Shown here piece after piece: positions 7,230-16,887 of a DNA stretch of 64,000 nt. This DNA comes from an uncultured Chthonomonas sp. GTDB taxonomy: Bacteria > Armatimonadota > Chthonomonadetes > Chthonomonadales > Chthonomonadaceae. The translations under genes and the position numbers were made by a program. The DNA lies in the NCBI GenBank assembly GCA_903859705.1, contig CAIONQ010000009.1, positions 1 through 64,000 of the forward strand. Reading direction: 5' to 3'. The notes under the pieces were generated by a model that made no database searches, was not told the DNA's origin, and saw only the letters and a program-made list of their open reading frames with translations. Position 1 is the first letter of the stretch, and each line of letters begins with the position of its first letter.

Positions 7230-10200
7230 GTGATAAAAGTAACAAATCGTGGCGCGAAGAAGCGCCTATCTGGTGTGGCTGTTGCCTGCGCAACCCTGGT
7301 ATCCGCAACCATAATTACTGCCGGATGCCATAGAAACAACGGTACAGATACCGGCACCGGTAGCGGAACCTATGAAGAGAAGGCCTCAGCGCTTACCATA
7401 GGCACCATAGCCCTGGAATCTCGAGATGACAAACATGACAGGCCATACCTTACAAAGCTAACCCAGCTTGCCCCCGAGGAGCCAGCCGGTTGGGCAAACC
7501 TTGGCCTGAAAGAGCTGCGCTCCAATAACTTGAAAGCGGCAGCTGATAACTTTGAGAAAGCACGTAAGCTTGCACCGGATAATGCCGACATAGAAAAACT
7601 GCTTGCGGTGCTTGCCGATCATCAGAACGACCAGGTTGGCGCAGTAAAGCATGGCCTGCGTGCGGTACAGCTTGCTCCCAACGACCTGCGGGCACGATAT
7701 GCCCTGGCGCAGGTGTACTCCAGGCAAGGCACCCCGGAAGCAGATGCCGGTTACCAGGAGCAGCTTACGGCAATATTGGAGCGTGAGCCCACCAACATGC
7801 TTGCCCAGCTTGAACTGGCAGTTGCCGGGGCGCGGCGCGGGGATAAAGCCGCGCTCCAAAAAGCCACAGACCTGCTGGCACAGCATGCTCCCGCCTTTGA
7901 TACTCACCAGGCAACCTACTTCCAGCAATTAAAAGCTGCCGTTGCTGGTCCAGACCCCAAAAAGGCAATGTTGCCGGCTCGTTTCTTGCAGAACACCCTT
8001 GTGAAAGACCTGGCGCGCGCAGATGCATTTAATACCCTGACCCGGCCCGAAAAGGAGGGAGTGGGAGACCCGCTGCGGCAGTTTGTAAAGCTTCCGCCAA
8101 TCAGCGGCAACCCTGCAGAGCCCGATGCTGCAACAACATTCACGCCTCAGCCAGAGGGAACCGGCCCGGCGGCACTCTGGAGCGGCTCGGTTTGGATTGA
8201 TGGCGATGGCAATCAGGCGAATATCACCCTGGATGCGGCCGGTGCGCATGTTGCTGGAAAAACAGCATCCGTGCTGAAGTTTAATCCTGGCGCAGACCCC
8301 TATCCAGGTGCTGTTCTTGCGATGGATGTGAACTACGACCTGCGCACCGATATCGCCCTTGCCGGCCCCGCTGGCTTCAAACTGTTTACGCAGAACAAAG
8401 ACGGTAGCTTTGCGGATGCCACAACCGCAATGAAGTTGCCTGCAGCCGTAACCTCAGCACCGGCCACAGGGGCCTGGGGCTTTGATATCGAGGCGGATGG
8501 CGACCTGGATATAATTCTGGGCGCTGCTAAAGGCGCCCCACAGGTGCTGCGTAACAATGGCGACGGCACCTGGATGGTTACGCATCCATTTTCAGGAATA
8601 GACGGTACGCTGGGCGTTGCCACTGCCGATCTGGATGGAGATGGCAGCCCGGACCTGCTTATGATAGATGGCAAGGGAACGCTGCATCTGTTTGCAAACG
8701 ACCGTGGTGGCACATTTCATCAGCGAACACTGCCCGCCCTGCCAGCACCCGCAGCCGCAGTGGCTTCGGGTGATATCACTCGAAGGGGCACTGTCGATTT
8801 TCTTGTTCTGCTCAACGACGGCTCTATAAAGCGGATTTCCGACCATGGTTACGGTACTGCACTGGATGTGACGGATACAGCAAAGTGGTCCACTCCGCCA
8901 GCCGGCATGAAGCCCGGGCATGGTGCCCTGCTGGTTGCGGATCTGGACAACAACGGCGCGCTGGATATTGTTGCCTCTGGGCCAGGTGCCACTGCTGTGT
9001 TTATGGGTGATGCGCACACTGGATTTGTGCCGTTGCCTACTCCCATTGGCGGGCAGATTCTTACACTGGCCGCCCCAAAATTGGGCGGAAGATACGATCT
9101 GGCCGGGCTTTCTGCAACCAGAACCTCTACCCGGTTTGTAAACAGTGGAAAAACTGCTTACCACTGGCAAGACCTTCGGCCACATGCCGACCCTTCAGAA
9201 TTCGACAAGGTGAAGTACGGCGATAGGCGCATAAACGCCTTTGGGTTTGGCGGAGAAGTAGAGGCACGCGCCGGGCTGCTTTACAACAAACTTCAGATAG
9301 ACGGGGCCGTTATCCACTTTGGCCTGGGAGATAAGAAATCGCTGGATGCAGTGCGTATTCTGTGGCCAAATGGAGACGTGCGCGGCGAGTTTGCCGATGA
9401 GCTAAAGCCAGACCAATCTCTGGAACTGCCGCACCGCCTACACGCATCCTGCCCATTCCTATTTACCTGGAATGGCTCAAAGATGGCGTTTGTTACAGAC
9501 TGTATCTGGCGCTCTGCCCTTGGCCTGAAGATCAATGCTCAGGACACTGCGGGAATTGCGCAAACTGAAGACTGGGTAAAGGTGCGTGGCGACCAGCTTA
9601 CGGCAGACGCAAATGGCGAGTACGATATGCGCGTTACAGCAGAGCTGTGGGAAACGCACTTTTTTGATCATCTATCGCTAATCTCTGTTGACCACCCGGC
9701 AAACACCGAAGTATATGTGGATGAGCGTTTTGCCATACCCCCACCCCCACACAGGGTGTATGTTACTACCCCGGCCCAGCCTGTGAAGAAGGCAGTAGAT
9801 GACCGTGGCACGGATGTAACTGAGCTGGTTCGCGCCAGAGATTTGAAGCATGTGGATACATTTGGGCGTGGTAACTACCAGGGCGTAACGCGGGATCACT
9901 ACATAGAAGTGGAACTGCCTGAGGCCGCACCGAATGGGCCACTCTTCTTGATTTGCTCTGGCTGGATCCACCCCACAAGTAGCTCTATCAATGTTGCACT
10001 TGGCCAGAGCCACGAGGCACCACCCAGCGGGCTTCAACTAGAGACGCCCGATGCTGCTGGTAAGTGGAGCGTTGCCAAACCGGGCCTTGGATTCCCGGAG
10101 GGCAAAGTGAAAACCATTCTGATAGACCTGAATGGCGCTTTTAAGCCGAATGCACCGCGCAAGCTGCGGCTTAGAACCAACCTCGAAATATACTGGGATT

Positions 10201-10736
10201 GCATACAGTGGGCAGCACCAACACCAACCGCCGTTACAAAGCAACAACACATCGCGGCATCTTCGGCCGAACTGCAGTACCGTGGCTTCTCAGATATTAA
10301 GGCCGCAGATAACTCATCGCCAGAACTTCCGGCTTCTTACGACGGGCTGATTTCAGAAGGGCGGATATGGCGCGATTTGGAAGGCTATTACACCCGATAC
10401 GGCGATATTAAAGAGCTGTTGGAGAAGGTGGACGACAGATACGTTATTATGAATGCTGGCGACGAAATTCGCATGAAGTTTAAGGCGCCGCAAGTGGCGC
10501 CAGGTATGGTGCGGGATTTTGTGCTGGTGGGAGATGGCTGGGTGAAAGACGGTGATTTGAACACCACCTTCTCAAAAACAGTGATGCCCCTGCCCGCGCA
10601 CGACATCTCGGATTACAGCCACATTGCTGCACGCCTTGAAGACGACCCGGCTTACAAAAAGCATCCGACAGACTGGCAAAAGTACCATACGAGGTATGTG
10701 CAGCCCGTGGAGTTTGGCCACGCGCTGCACCCTTAA
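7230..10736 (+). CDS. Large lipoprotein with TPR, FG-GAP repeats and ASPIC/UnbV domain
   Basis: 1168 residues. The start has a basic N-terminus, a hydrophobic core and a lipobox-like ITAGC (Cys33), so it is probably a surface or periplasmic lipoprotein. Residues about 60-210 are TPR-like helical repeats (for example EEPAGWANLGLKELR). Residues about 350-640 hold FG-GAP/VCBS blades with calcium-type loops DxNxDxRxD, DxEADGDLD, DLDGDGSPD and DLDNNGALD. An ASPIC/UnbV segment (about 665-735: FGFGGEVEARAG, then AVRILWPNGDVRGEF) follows. The last 430 residues are beta-rich and I do not recognise them. The start is GTG with GGAGA ten bases upstream. Proteins of this type (CRTAC1-like) are thought to act in adhesion or binding. 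Confidence 0.85.
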   Translation: MIKVTNRGAKKRLSGVAVACATLVSATIITAGCHRNNGTDTGTGSGTYEEKASALTIGTIALESRDDKHDRPYLTKLTQLAPEEPAGWANLGLKELRSNNLKAAADNFEKARKLAPDNADIEKLLAVLADHQNDQVGAVKHGLRAVQLAPNDLRARYALAQVYSRQGTPEADAGYQEQLTAILEREPTNMLAQLELAVAGARRGDKAALQKATDLLAQHAPAFDTHQATYFQQLKAAVAGPDPKKAMLPARFLQNTLVKDLARADAFNTLTRPEKEGVGDPLRQFVKLPPISGNPAEPDAATTFTPQPEGTGPAALWSGSVWIDGDGNQANITLDAAGAHVAGKTASVLKFNPGADPYPGAVLAMDVNYDLRTDIALAGPAGFKLFTQNKDGSFADATTAMKLPAAVTSAPATGAWGFDIEADGDLDIILGAAKGAPQVLRNNGDGTWMVTHPFSGIDGTLGVATADLDGDGSPDLLMIDGKGTLHLFANDRGGTFHQRTLPALPAPAAAVASGDITRRGTVDFLVLLNDGSIKRISDHGYGTALDVTDTAKWSTPPAGMKPGHGALLVADLDNNGALDIVASGPGATAVFMGDAHTGFVPLPTPIGGQILTLAAPKLGGRYDLAGLSATRTSTRFVNSGKTAYHWQDLRPHADPSEFDKVKYGDRRINAFGFGGEVEARAGLLYNKLQIDGAVIHFGLGDKKSLDAVRILWPNGDVRGEFADELKPDQSLELPHRLHASCPFLFTWNGSKMAFVTDCIWRSALGLKINAQDTAGIAQTEDWVKVRGDQLTADANGEYDMRVTAELWETHFFDHLSLISVDHPANTEVYVDERFAIPPPPHRVYVTTPAQPVKKAVDDRGTDVTELVRARDLKHVDTFGRGNYQGVTRDHYIEVELPEAAPNGPLFLICSGWIHPTSSSINVALGQSHEAPPSGLQLETPDAAGKWSVAKPGLGFPEGKVKTILIDLNGAFKPNAPRKLRLRTNLEIYWDCIQWAAPTPTAVTKQQHIAASSAELQYRGFSDIKAADNSSPELPASYDGLISEGRIWRDLEGYYTRYGDIKELLEKVDDRYVIMNAGDEIRMKFKAPQVAPGMVRDFVLVGDGWVKDGDLNTTFSKTVMPLPAHDISDYSHIAARLEDDPAYKKHPTDWQKYHTRYVQPVEFGHALHP

Positions 10737-10746
10737 GCGAAGCAAG

Positions 10747-12060
10747 TTAGATGGCCGCTACTTCGGTAGCGGCCTCTGGCTCTATCTCATAACGCGCGAT
10801 TCGGCCCACAAGTTCACCGGTAATCCTTGCAACAACATGGATTCCGTCCTCCAGGTACTCTGCTGCCGACACTCTGCCGTACTCATAGCATTGCGCCACC
10901 AGTTCGCTCTTATCATACGGAACCACAACATTGATAGGCTTTAGCAGGGCCTCCATGGTTGTAACAACATGTTCAACCAGGTTGGGGATGCCATCACCTT
11001 TTGTGGCAGATATATAAACCGAATTCGGTGTGCTGAGAATGAGATCTGTAAGCCGGTGATGGTCGTCCACCAGATCACATTTATTAAATACCGTTACCAT
11101 GGGCTTGTTGCCTGCGCCAAGATCTTCCAGCACATCCAAAACGGCGCGCATCTGCGTTTCCATATATGGATGGCTTACGTCCACCACATGGATAAGGAAG
11201 TCCGCTTCTATTGTCTCTTCCAGGGTTGCTCTGAACGCTGCCACCAGGTGTGTAGGCAAGTTTCGAACAAATCCTACCGTATCTGTTAACAGGATTGCCC
11301 AGCCATCTGGAAGCGTAACCCGGCGGGTTGTAGGATCCAGAGTTGCAAATAGCTTGGGATCGGCATACACCCCGCTGCCAGAGAGCGTGTTGTGCAGGGT
11401 GGATTTACCAGCGCTTGTATACCCAACAAGCGCCGCCGTTGGAAACGGAAGGCGTTTGCGTTGTGCGCGCTGCTGCTGGCGTGTGGCCCGAATTTCTGCC
11501 AGCTGTGCTTCCAGATCTTTGATGCCGTCTCGTACTTTACGGCGGTCTGCCTCAAGTTTGGTTTCACCAGCACCACCACGAACGCCGATGCCACCCTGCT
11601 GCCGTTCAAACTTGGTGTAAAGGTTGCCAAGGCGCGGGAGCAGGTACATTTGCTGTGCCAGGGTTACCTGAACTTTACCTTCCCGAGTTTGAGCGCGCTG
11701 GGCAAAAATATCCAGGATAAGCTGCGTTCTATCGATAACGCGGCACTTCACCTCTTCTTCCAGGTTGCGGGCCTGTACCGAGCTCAGTTCCCCATCCACA
11801 ATCACGAGATCTGCATTTGTATCGAGAACGGACATATGCAGCTCTTTGGCTTTTCCGGAACCGATATATGTTTTTGGATCTGGATCATCACGATTCTGGT
11901 GAATTTCCCCAACTACGTCTGCACCGGCAGTCTCTGTTAGTGCGGTCAATTCCTCCCAGGCGTAAGGAAGCATCAGCTCATCTGGCTCGATAGATACGAG
12001 GATGACGCGTTCTCTATCTGTAATATCCTGGTTGTTAATTTGCTTCGCCATATTCTGCAC
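10747..12060 (-). CDS. hflX: Ribosome-associated GTPase HflX
   Basis: A 437-residue HflX. The N-terminal domain carries the family signature of glycine-rich GSGKAKEL and an RDRTQLILDIFA-like helix; the linker has GGIGVRGGAGETKLE. The GTPase domain has G1 GYTSAGKST (about 213-221), G3 DTVGF, and G4 NKCD. HflX splits stalled ribosomes during stress. The start is GTG at 12060 (GGAG four bases before it) or ATG three codons later. The last codons form a strong UUCG hairpin shared with the convergent lipoprotein gene, whose stop lies ten bases away. Confidence 0.95.
   Translation of the reverse strand: MQNMAKQINNQDITDRERVILVSIEPDELMLPYAWEELTALTETAGADVVGEIHQNRDDPDPKTYIGSGKAKELHMSVLDTNADLVIVDGELSSVQARNLEEEVKCRVIDRTQLILDIFAQRAQTREGKVQVTLAQQMYLLPRLGNLYTKFERQQGGIGVRGGAGETKLEADRRKVRDGIKDLEAQLAEIRATRQQQRAQRKRLPFPTAALVGYTSAGKSTLHNTLSGSGVYADPKLFATLDPTTRRVTLPDGWAILLTDTVGFVRNLPTHLVAAFRATLEETIEADFLIHVVDVSHPYMETQMRAVLDVLEDLGAGNKPMVTVFNKCDLVDDHHRLTDLILSTPNSVYISATKGDGIPNLVEHVVTTMEALLKPINVVVPYDKSELVAQCYEYGRVSAAEYLEDGIHVVARITGELVGRIARYEIEPEAATEVAAI
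10753..10774. terminator. UUCG hairpin between convergent genes
   Basis: A 9-bp perfect stem (GGCCGCTAC / GTAGCGGCC) closed by a C(TTCG)G tetraloop on the plus strand. It lies just downstream of the lipoprotein stop and inside the last codons of hflX. No T-run follows, so it is either a weak intrinsic terminator or a 3'-end stabilising structure. Confidence 0.5.
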
Positions 12061-12271
12061 AGATCTCCAATACGCCGTTCACTTCGGTGCTCGGCCCGCT
12101 AAGTAAAACAATACTATGCCGTTATGCTGCCCGGCACGGCCTTACAGGGCACTCAGGAACTTATCGCTCGGGACTGGCTTCCTGCTCAAATGGTGCCGAT
12201 GTGTATGTCATAGTGTATCACGACTTCCTGTGTGCTGTTACTATCCCTGCCTATCGTAAGGAGGATTGCAT

Positions 12272-13186
12272 ATGTTTAAGGCGGTTTTGCTTGCTGCTAT
12301 ATTCACTGCAATATCTGCATTAATTTCAAAGGCAGATACAAGCGAAGGGTGGCAGCGCTCGCCGGATGGCGAAACAATAGTGCTTCCCTTCCTACATGCG
12401 CCCTACCCACACAGCAGCCGAGCCGATGGCCACGTGTATCAGGGCAAGATGTACGACCGGGAAGGGCACTATTTGGATAGCTCTGTGGGCATATTCATTC
12501 CCGCAGGGTTTGTGCCCGGCAAGGACGTGCATTATGTGGTTCATTTCCATGGCTGGAACAACAGTGTTGCCGGTGCGCTGAAACAGTACAGGCTACGAGA
12601 GCAGTTTCATGAGGCCGGTTTTAACGCTGTATTGATTGTGCCTGAAGGCCCGAAAAACGCTCCTGATTCTGGCGGCGGCAAACTCGAGAATGATCCAGGC
12701 GCATTCCGGCTATTGATTGGTGAAATCACCGACTATCTAAATACTGAAGGCAAGATCCATACGCATAAGGTTGGCAAGATTGTGCTCTCCACACATTCTG
12801 GGGGCTATGCTGTGACCGGTGGGATTTTGAAACTCGGTGGATTAACAGACCACATTACTGATGTTCTCTTGTTTGATTCCACCTATGGTTATCTAGATCA
12901 GTTTGCGGGCTGGATATCAGAAAGGAAGGGACGCCGGTTGTTTTCTATTTTTACAGAACATCTGGCACCGGAAAACTACACGCTCATTACTCAGCTTCAG
13001 AAGCTGAATACAGATTTCACAGCCCGGTTGGATACAGACATGACAGACGATGGCTTAAGAAAGAGAGCCGCCCTGATATTTCACACCACCACGATTGAGC
13101 ACGATGAGATTATGCAAAAAACAAACCTGTTTGCACGGCTATTGCGTACTTCTGTATTGCCTGCGCAGAGTGTGAGAGCCGACTAA
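12272..13186 (+). CDS. Secreted alpha/beta hydrolase (esterase-like)
   Basis: A 304-residue exported protein with a signal peptide (residues 1-21, cleavage near SKA). An oxyanion-type HFHGWNN loop (91-97) precedes a nucleophile elbow THSGGYA (Ser176), giving a typical alpha/beta-hydrolase order; EHDEIMQ near the C-terminus may supply the catalytic His. The family is not clear: it resembles uncharacterised esterases rather than a CAZy family. The ATG at 12272 is preceded by AAGGAGG (12258-12264). A TTG two codons earlier is ruled out by spacing. It is divergent from hflX and convergent with the next gene, so it is probably monocistronic. Confidence 0.7.
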   Translation: MFKAVLLAAIFTAISALISKADTSEGWQRSPDGETIVLPFLHAPYPHSSRADGHVYQGKMYDREGHYLDSSVGIFIPAGFVPGKDVHYVVHFHGWNNSVAGALKQYRLREQFHEAGFNAVLIVPEGPKNAPDSGGGKLENDPGAFRLLIGEITDYLNTEGKIHTHKVGKIVLSTHSGGYAVTGGILKLGGLTDHITDVLLFDSTYGYLDQFAGWISERKGRRLFSIFTEHLAPENYTLITQLQKLNTDFTARLDTDMTDDGLRKRAALIFHTTTIEHDEIMQKTNLFARLLRTSVLPAQSVRAD

Positions 13187-13201
13187 GCTCCCACGCTCTG
13201 C
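13165..13201. terminator. Hairpin between convergent genes
   Basis: A 15-bp stem (one G-U pair, one mismatch) with a 7-base loop covers the stop codon of the hydrolase gene and ends ten bases before the stop of the minus-strand gene. Its position between tail-to-tail genes fits a bidirectional terminator, although no long T-run is present. Confidence 0.5.
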
Positions 13202-13211
13202 TGGCGAATTG

Positions 13212-14528
13212 TTATTGAACGTTAATACCAGCGACGATATCGCCCTTGCTCTGGCCGTCTACGTAATACCGCAATCTATCTATGCCATCTTTGATCTTGG
13301 ATGGATCATCAATTGCCTTGCCTCTATCATCCTTGCCATCGGGCCCTACGCTGTAGAGAACGTATGTTGCGCCTTTGTTGATGTAGAGTAGGGTACCGTG
13401 TAATGCAAAAGGATCGGCAGGTACCTGCTTAACGTATGGTCCCACTAACTCATTCAGGCTTGCCGGGTAGGCGTGATGATCGAGATTGTAGGCATGCAGC
13501 GCAAGTTGCATCAGCAAAAGGCCATCAAATGCCCGGGTTTCCTGATCTTTGAAATCTGCCTGAGAAAATACCGGGCAGATTATCGATAAGAATGGGTCTT
13601 TTGGTGGCTTCATCTCGCCGCAGGGACCAGGAAATGCATCTTTATGCATTTTAATGTTTTCATCCATATACGCCGCATAGTTATTGATAACCGACTGTTT
13701 GCTGTGTAACAGCAGATACGCACGCATCATCATAGTGCTGCTATCTTGAACCCCTGTTTGACCAAAGAGACTCCCAGCATTGCGCTCATCTCGGAAGATT
13801 TCGACGAGGCCATTAATCGTCATGTACTTTTCTTCCGTAAGAGTATCAGCAAAGGTGGTTTTCTCTGACAGGATCTTCTCCAGGCGGTTTACTGCCGCTT
13901 TTGCTTCCGATGCTGAGAGCTGATCCACGGCTTTCTGAAGTGGCTTTCGGCCAATAGCCTCGCAGGCGATCCCGACCAATTCACCAATAAGTATAGTGCC
14001 CCGCGGCACTTTAACTCCAAGATGCATTGCATCTAGCGCACTGTTCACAGCTGCCGCTGGTTTGTGCTCTTCTGCGTTTATGGAGCTCTCAAGGCTTAGA
14101 ACCCGCGCCAGGTTTCGGTATCCAGCGAGGTAAGGAAACTGCGTGAACAGAGATCGAGGGCTGACATCCATGTACTCATAATTCAATCCCTGGCGGAAGG
14201 TAGCAAGTGCCTGGCGGTTCTCTTCAACAAGTTTGCGCTTTTCTTCCAGCGAAACGGGCACATCTTTCTTAGACGGTGAAAGCGCCGCAGATATTTTCTT
14301 ATCATCAACCAGCTGTTTTGTTGCTGTTATGAATGTATCGAAAGCATTGGGAGAAGGTAAAACACGGGGCGGCACTTTTACAACCGGTGGGGCGCTGTTG
14401 TGCAGCCAAACCACCAAGACCAACAACACAATGGTTACACATCCGCCCCCACAGCATGTGCCGACAGATGACTTTCGGCGCATCTGCTCCTCTGGCCCGG
14501 CTTCAGGTTTCGTACCGCGTTTTGTCAC
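13212..14528 (-). CDS. Membrane-anchored protein with pseudopilin-like C-terminal domain
   Basis: A 438-residue protein. A charged N-terminus (about 28 aa, with a CCGGGC Cys cluster) is followed by one membrane segment (about 30-46) and a long soluble region. I do not recognise the middle (about 60-330, mostly helical). Residues about 335-400 resemble the C-terminal domain of type II secretion major pseudopilins (GspG): a long helix QLALHAYNLDHHAYP, then SLNELVGPYVKQVPADPF and a Tyr-Ser-Val-Gly-Pro-Asp-Gly-Lys-Asp-Asp end. No prepilin peptidase site (GFTLIE) is present, so it is not a pilin. Such proteins are common in Armatimonadota, Planctomycetota and Verrucomicrobia. Role unknown. Confidence 0.65.
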   Translation of the reverse strand: MTKRGTKPEAGPEEQMRRKSSVGTCCGGGCVTIVLLVLVVWLHNSAPPVVKVPPRVLPSPNAFDTFITATKQLVDDKKISAALSPSKKDVPVSLEEKRKLVEENRQALATFRQGLNYEYMDVSPRSLFTQFPYLAGYRNLARVLSLESSINAEEHKPAAAVNSALDAMHLGVKVPRGTILIGELVGIACEAIGRKPLQKAVDQLSASEAKAAVNRLEKILSEKTTFADTLTEEKYMTINGLVEIFRDERNAGSLFGQTGVQDSSTMMMRAYLLLHSKQSVINNYAAYMDENIKMHKDAFPGPCGEMKPPKDPFLSIICPVFSQADFKDQETRAFDGLLLMQLALHAYNLDHHAYPASLNELVGPYVKQVPADPFALHGTLLYINKGATYVLYSVGPDGKDDRGKAIDDPSKIKDGIDRLRYYVDGQSKGDIVAGINVQ

Positions 14529-14735
14529 AAATGATCTCCAGATTGTTCCCTCAACGGGAGAAGCTAACAGACTTGCCTGTTCTAAACATTACCCCATAGA
14601 GTGGCACGCGGTGTCATTTATTTCACACCTTTCTGGCTGCAATTAGAACGCCATACAGGTGTTTGTGCCACCATATGTAATTGTATTGGAAATTGTTTGC
14701 TGCCCACAGTTTGTACGGGAGCTTACATCATACTT

Positions 14736-16010
14736 ATGGCCAACCAACACTTTAGATTGCCTCTGATACTCAGACAGTTTTTGGGATTAGTTATCTGGCT
14801 AATTGCCGGTGTTATTTCGCGACCCGTATATGCGGGGGGCCTACCGCCAGAAATACCCGAGACATCACGCGCCGTGGTTGCGGGTGCAAATAACTGCACA
14901 CTTATTACCATCGATGCACCCACAAAGGGCCTTCTGCTTATACCTAAGGATGTACGCTCCAACTCTGACACGCGCTATCACCGAGCATACCGTTCCGCAA
15001 TCCACGTGTATGTTTCTGGCAAAGGGTTGCCTGACGGGCCTGCAGATGGCTACATAGAGCGGTTTATTGTATATGGCACCGAACCTGCAGCAACTCCGTT
15101 TATGGTAAGCGCCGCGAAGCTTCTGCTTATCCTGTGGGGTGAGGCATGGGGCCACTTTCATCGGGATCACCCTGTTGATACTCCTGTAGTGCAGGTATGG
15201 ATGGATCCTTTGAAAGCCCCGGGACTATCTGCAGATGTGGCGGGCGAGCAGTTTAAGAACCAGATCTACTTTTACAGCATTCTAACCGAGCGACGTCCGA
15301 TTGAGTGGTGCCGCGAGATAGCCCATGAATATGGCCACTTTTCATTGCCTGGCATCTCAGGCTATACCGAGCCCGAAGAGTGGGCGAATGGGGTGCTTGG
15401 AGAACGAGTTTACACAAACTGGCTACAGCAGGATGTAAAGGCGGGTAAAGTAAAGCCAACCGAGCTGCCAATTGTTTCCCCCGCAGACTTAGATGAATAC
15501 GCTGCGAAACAGATAGTACCGGTGATAACCCTAATTCGCGATGGGGTAACCCGTGAGGCAATGCGGCGCAAAGATACCATTGGTATGGACACATACACGG
15601 GGCTGGCTCTGTGGATCGACTCCATTTATGGCAGCCAACAGCTGTTTTCAGCGATGAGCTACACTGTGCCAAAATCTGCCGGCTTGCTTTCTGAAGGTGA
15701 AGACTTCCTGGACGGGTATATTCAGAGTATAAAGAACACTGAAAAACAGGAGCTTACAATCTCACCACTGGTGGCATTGCCAGACCGCGCCACATGTACG
15801 GTATACCTTGAACCGGGCACTTATCGGCTAGTGGCCCGCCCCGCAACTACCGCATGGCAAGCACAATTGCGCAGCATCTCCATCAAGGGCACAGCATCTG
15901 AGACCGCCCTCAGAGTGCCCGCAGCAGGCTGGTACCGCCTGCAACTTCACTTTGCAAGCCCGCTTTCAGAGCCGGCAGCCGTTTCCATCATCAAGTCGCC
16001 TACTCAGTAG
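14736..16010 (+). CDS. Putative secreted zinc metallopeptidase (HExxH)
   Basis: A 424-residue protein with an N-terminal hydrophobic segment (about 8-30, ending VYAGG) that looks like a signal peptide. It has one HEYGH zinc-binding motif (197-201) in a helix (EIAHEYGHFSLP); nearby acidic residues in YTEPEEW (about 210-216) are candidates for the third ligand, as in gluzincins. I do not recognise the family, and the C-terminal 90 residues look like a beta-sandwich. The start is uncertain: ATG 14736 has only a distant GGGAG, but in-frame starts further up give an unlikely Cys-rich leader. It lies 16 bases upstream of pyrK in the same direction. Confidence 0.62.
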   Translation: MANQHFRLPLILRQFLGLVIWLIAGVISRPVYAGGLPPEIPETSRAVVAGANNCTLITIDAPTKGLLLIPKDVRSNSDTRYHRAYRSAIHVYVSGKGLPDGPADGYIERFIVYGTEPAATPFMVSAAKLLLILWGEAWGHFHRDHPVDTPVVQVWMDPLKAPGLSADVAGEQFKNQIYFYSILTERRPIEWCREIAHEYGHFSLPGISGYTEPEEWANGVLGERVYTNWLQQDVKAGKVKPTELPIVSPADLDEYAAKQIVPVITLIRDGVTREAMRRKDTIGMDTYTGLALWIDSIYGSQQLFSAMSYTVPKSAGLLSEGEDFLDGYIQSIKNTEKQELTISPLVALPDRATCTVYLEPGTYRLVARPATTAWQAQLRSISIKGTASETALRVPAAGWYRLQLHFASPLSEPAAVSIIKSPTQ

Positions 16011-16026
16011 GCACAAAGCAATTGCC

Positions 16027-16887
16027 ATGATCATCGAACCAGAGAAAACCTCGCCTTGTATTTCACACGCGGCAAATGTTGTGGAACAGCGTAACGTACG
16101 GCGCAATGAGTTTGAGATAGTGTTGGAAGCTCCGGAGATTGCGAACGCAGCATTGCCAGGGCAGTTTGTAATGGTTGTTACAGGCGAGGGTTATGGGTTT
16201 GAGCATCGGAGGCCATTTAGCCTGTTCCGCGCCGACCCAGAAACTGGCAGGGTAAGCATCCTTTACCTTGCTCGTGGCATCTTTACCCAGGATCTGGCGC
16301 AGAAACTGCCGGGAGATAGTGTTCAACTGTTGGGCCCGCTTGGCACACACTTCGATACGCGGGCTGATGAACGCATTGCTATAATCGCCTCAGGCGGCAT
16401 TGGCGCGCCGCCTCTTTGCTTTCTTGCGCGCAGGTTGTTGGAGATGCCACAACCGTTGCGGCCTGAGCGCGTGATAGCAATTTGTGGTGCCAGATCATCC
16501 GATTACCTGGTTGGGGTTACTGAACTTTGCTCGCTGGGTGCGGAAGTAGACATTGTTACAGATGATGGATCGGAAGGTGCGCAGGGAACTGTGCCAGAGC
16601 ATCTGGAAAGGCTGCTGAAACGCTATCCTGAAGTGACTGCTGCGGGAGTGCGTGTTTACGGTTGCGGCCCCATGCCGATGCTGCTCGCACTCACAAATGT
16701 GTGCGAGCGTTACGGGGTTACCGGCCAGATATCGATTGAAGCCCCGATGCATTGCGGCGTAGGACAGTGCGATTCTTGCCTGATACCTGTGGTTGGCCGA
16801 GATGGAAAAGGGCCCATCCGCGCTTGCGTGGATGGACCCGTACTGCCAATTGGAACCTATTGTTGGGAAACGCCCGCTACTCCATAA
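16027..16887 (+). CDS. pyrK: Dihydroorotate dehydrogenase electron-transfer subunit
   Basis: A 286-residue iron-sulfur flavoprotein. It has an FAD-binding barrel (RRPFSLFRADP), an NAD-binding domain (SGGIGAPPL ... YGCGPMPML) and four cysteines for a [2Fe-2S] centre: C243-x4-C248-x2-C251-x15-C267. PyrK passes electrons from the class 1B PyrD flavin to NAD in pyrimidine synthesis. No pyrD is in the window, so it is an orphan here. The ATG at 16027 is 16 bases after the zincin stop; the Shine-Dalgarno is weak. Its 3' end overlaps the convergent glycosyltransferase gene by 11 bases. A related ferredoxin-reductase subunit is the alternative. Confidence 0.85.
   Translation: MIIEPEKTSPCISHAANVVEQRNVRRNEFEIVLEAPEIANAALPGQFVMVVTGEGYGFEHRRPFSLFRADPETGRVSILYLARGIFTQDLAQKLPGDSVQLLGPLGTHFDTRADERIAIIASGGIGAPPLCFLARRLLEMPQPLRPERVIAICGARSSDYLVGVTELCSLGAEVDIVTDDGSEGAQGTVPEHLERLLKRYPEVTAAGVRVYGCGPMPMLLALTNVCERYGVTGQISIEAPMHCGVGQCDSCLIPVVGRDGKGPIRACVDGPVLPIGTYCWETPATP

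Noticed and set aside
13212-14528. Type II secretion pseudopilin
   Set aside because: The pseudopilin-like part is at the C-terminus only and there is no prepilin cleavage site.
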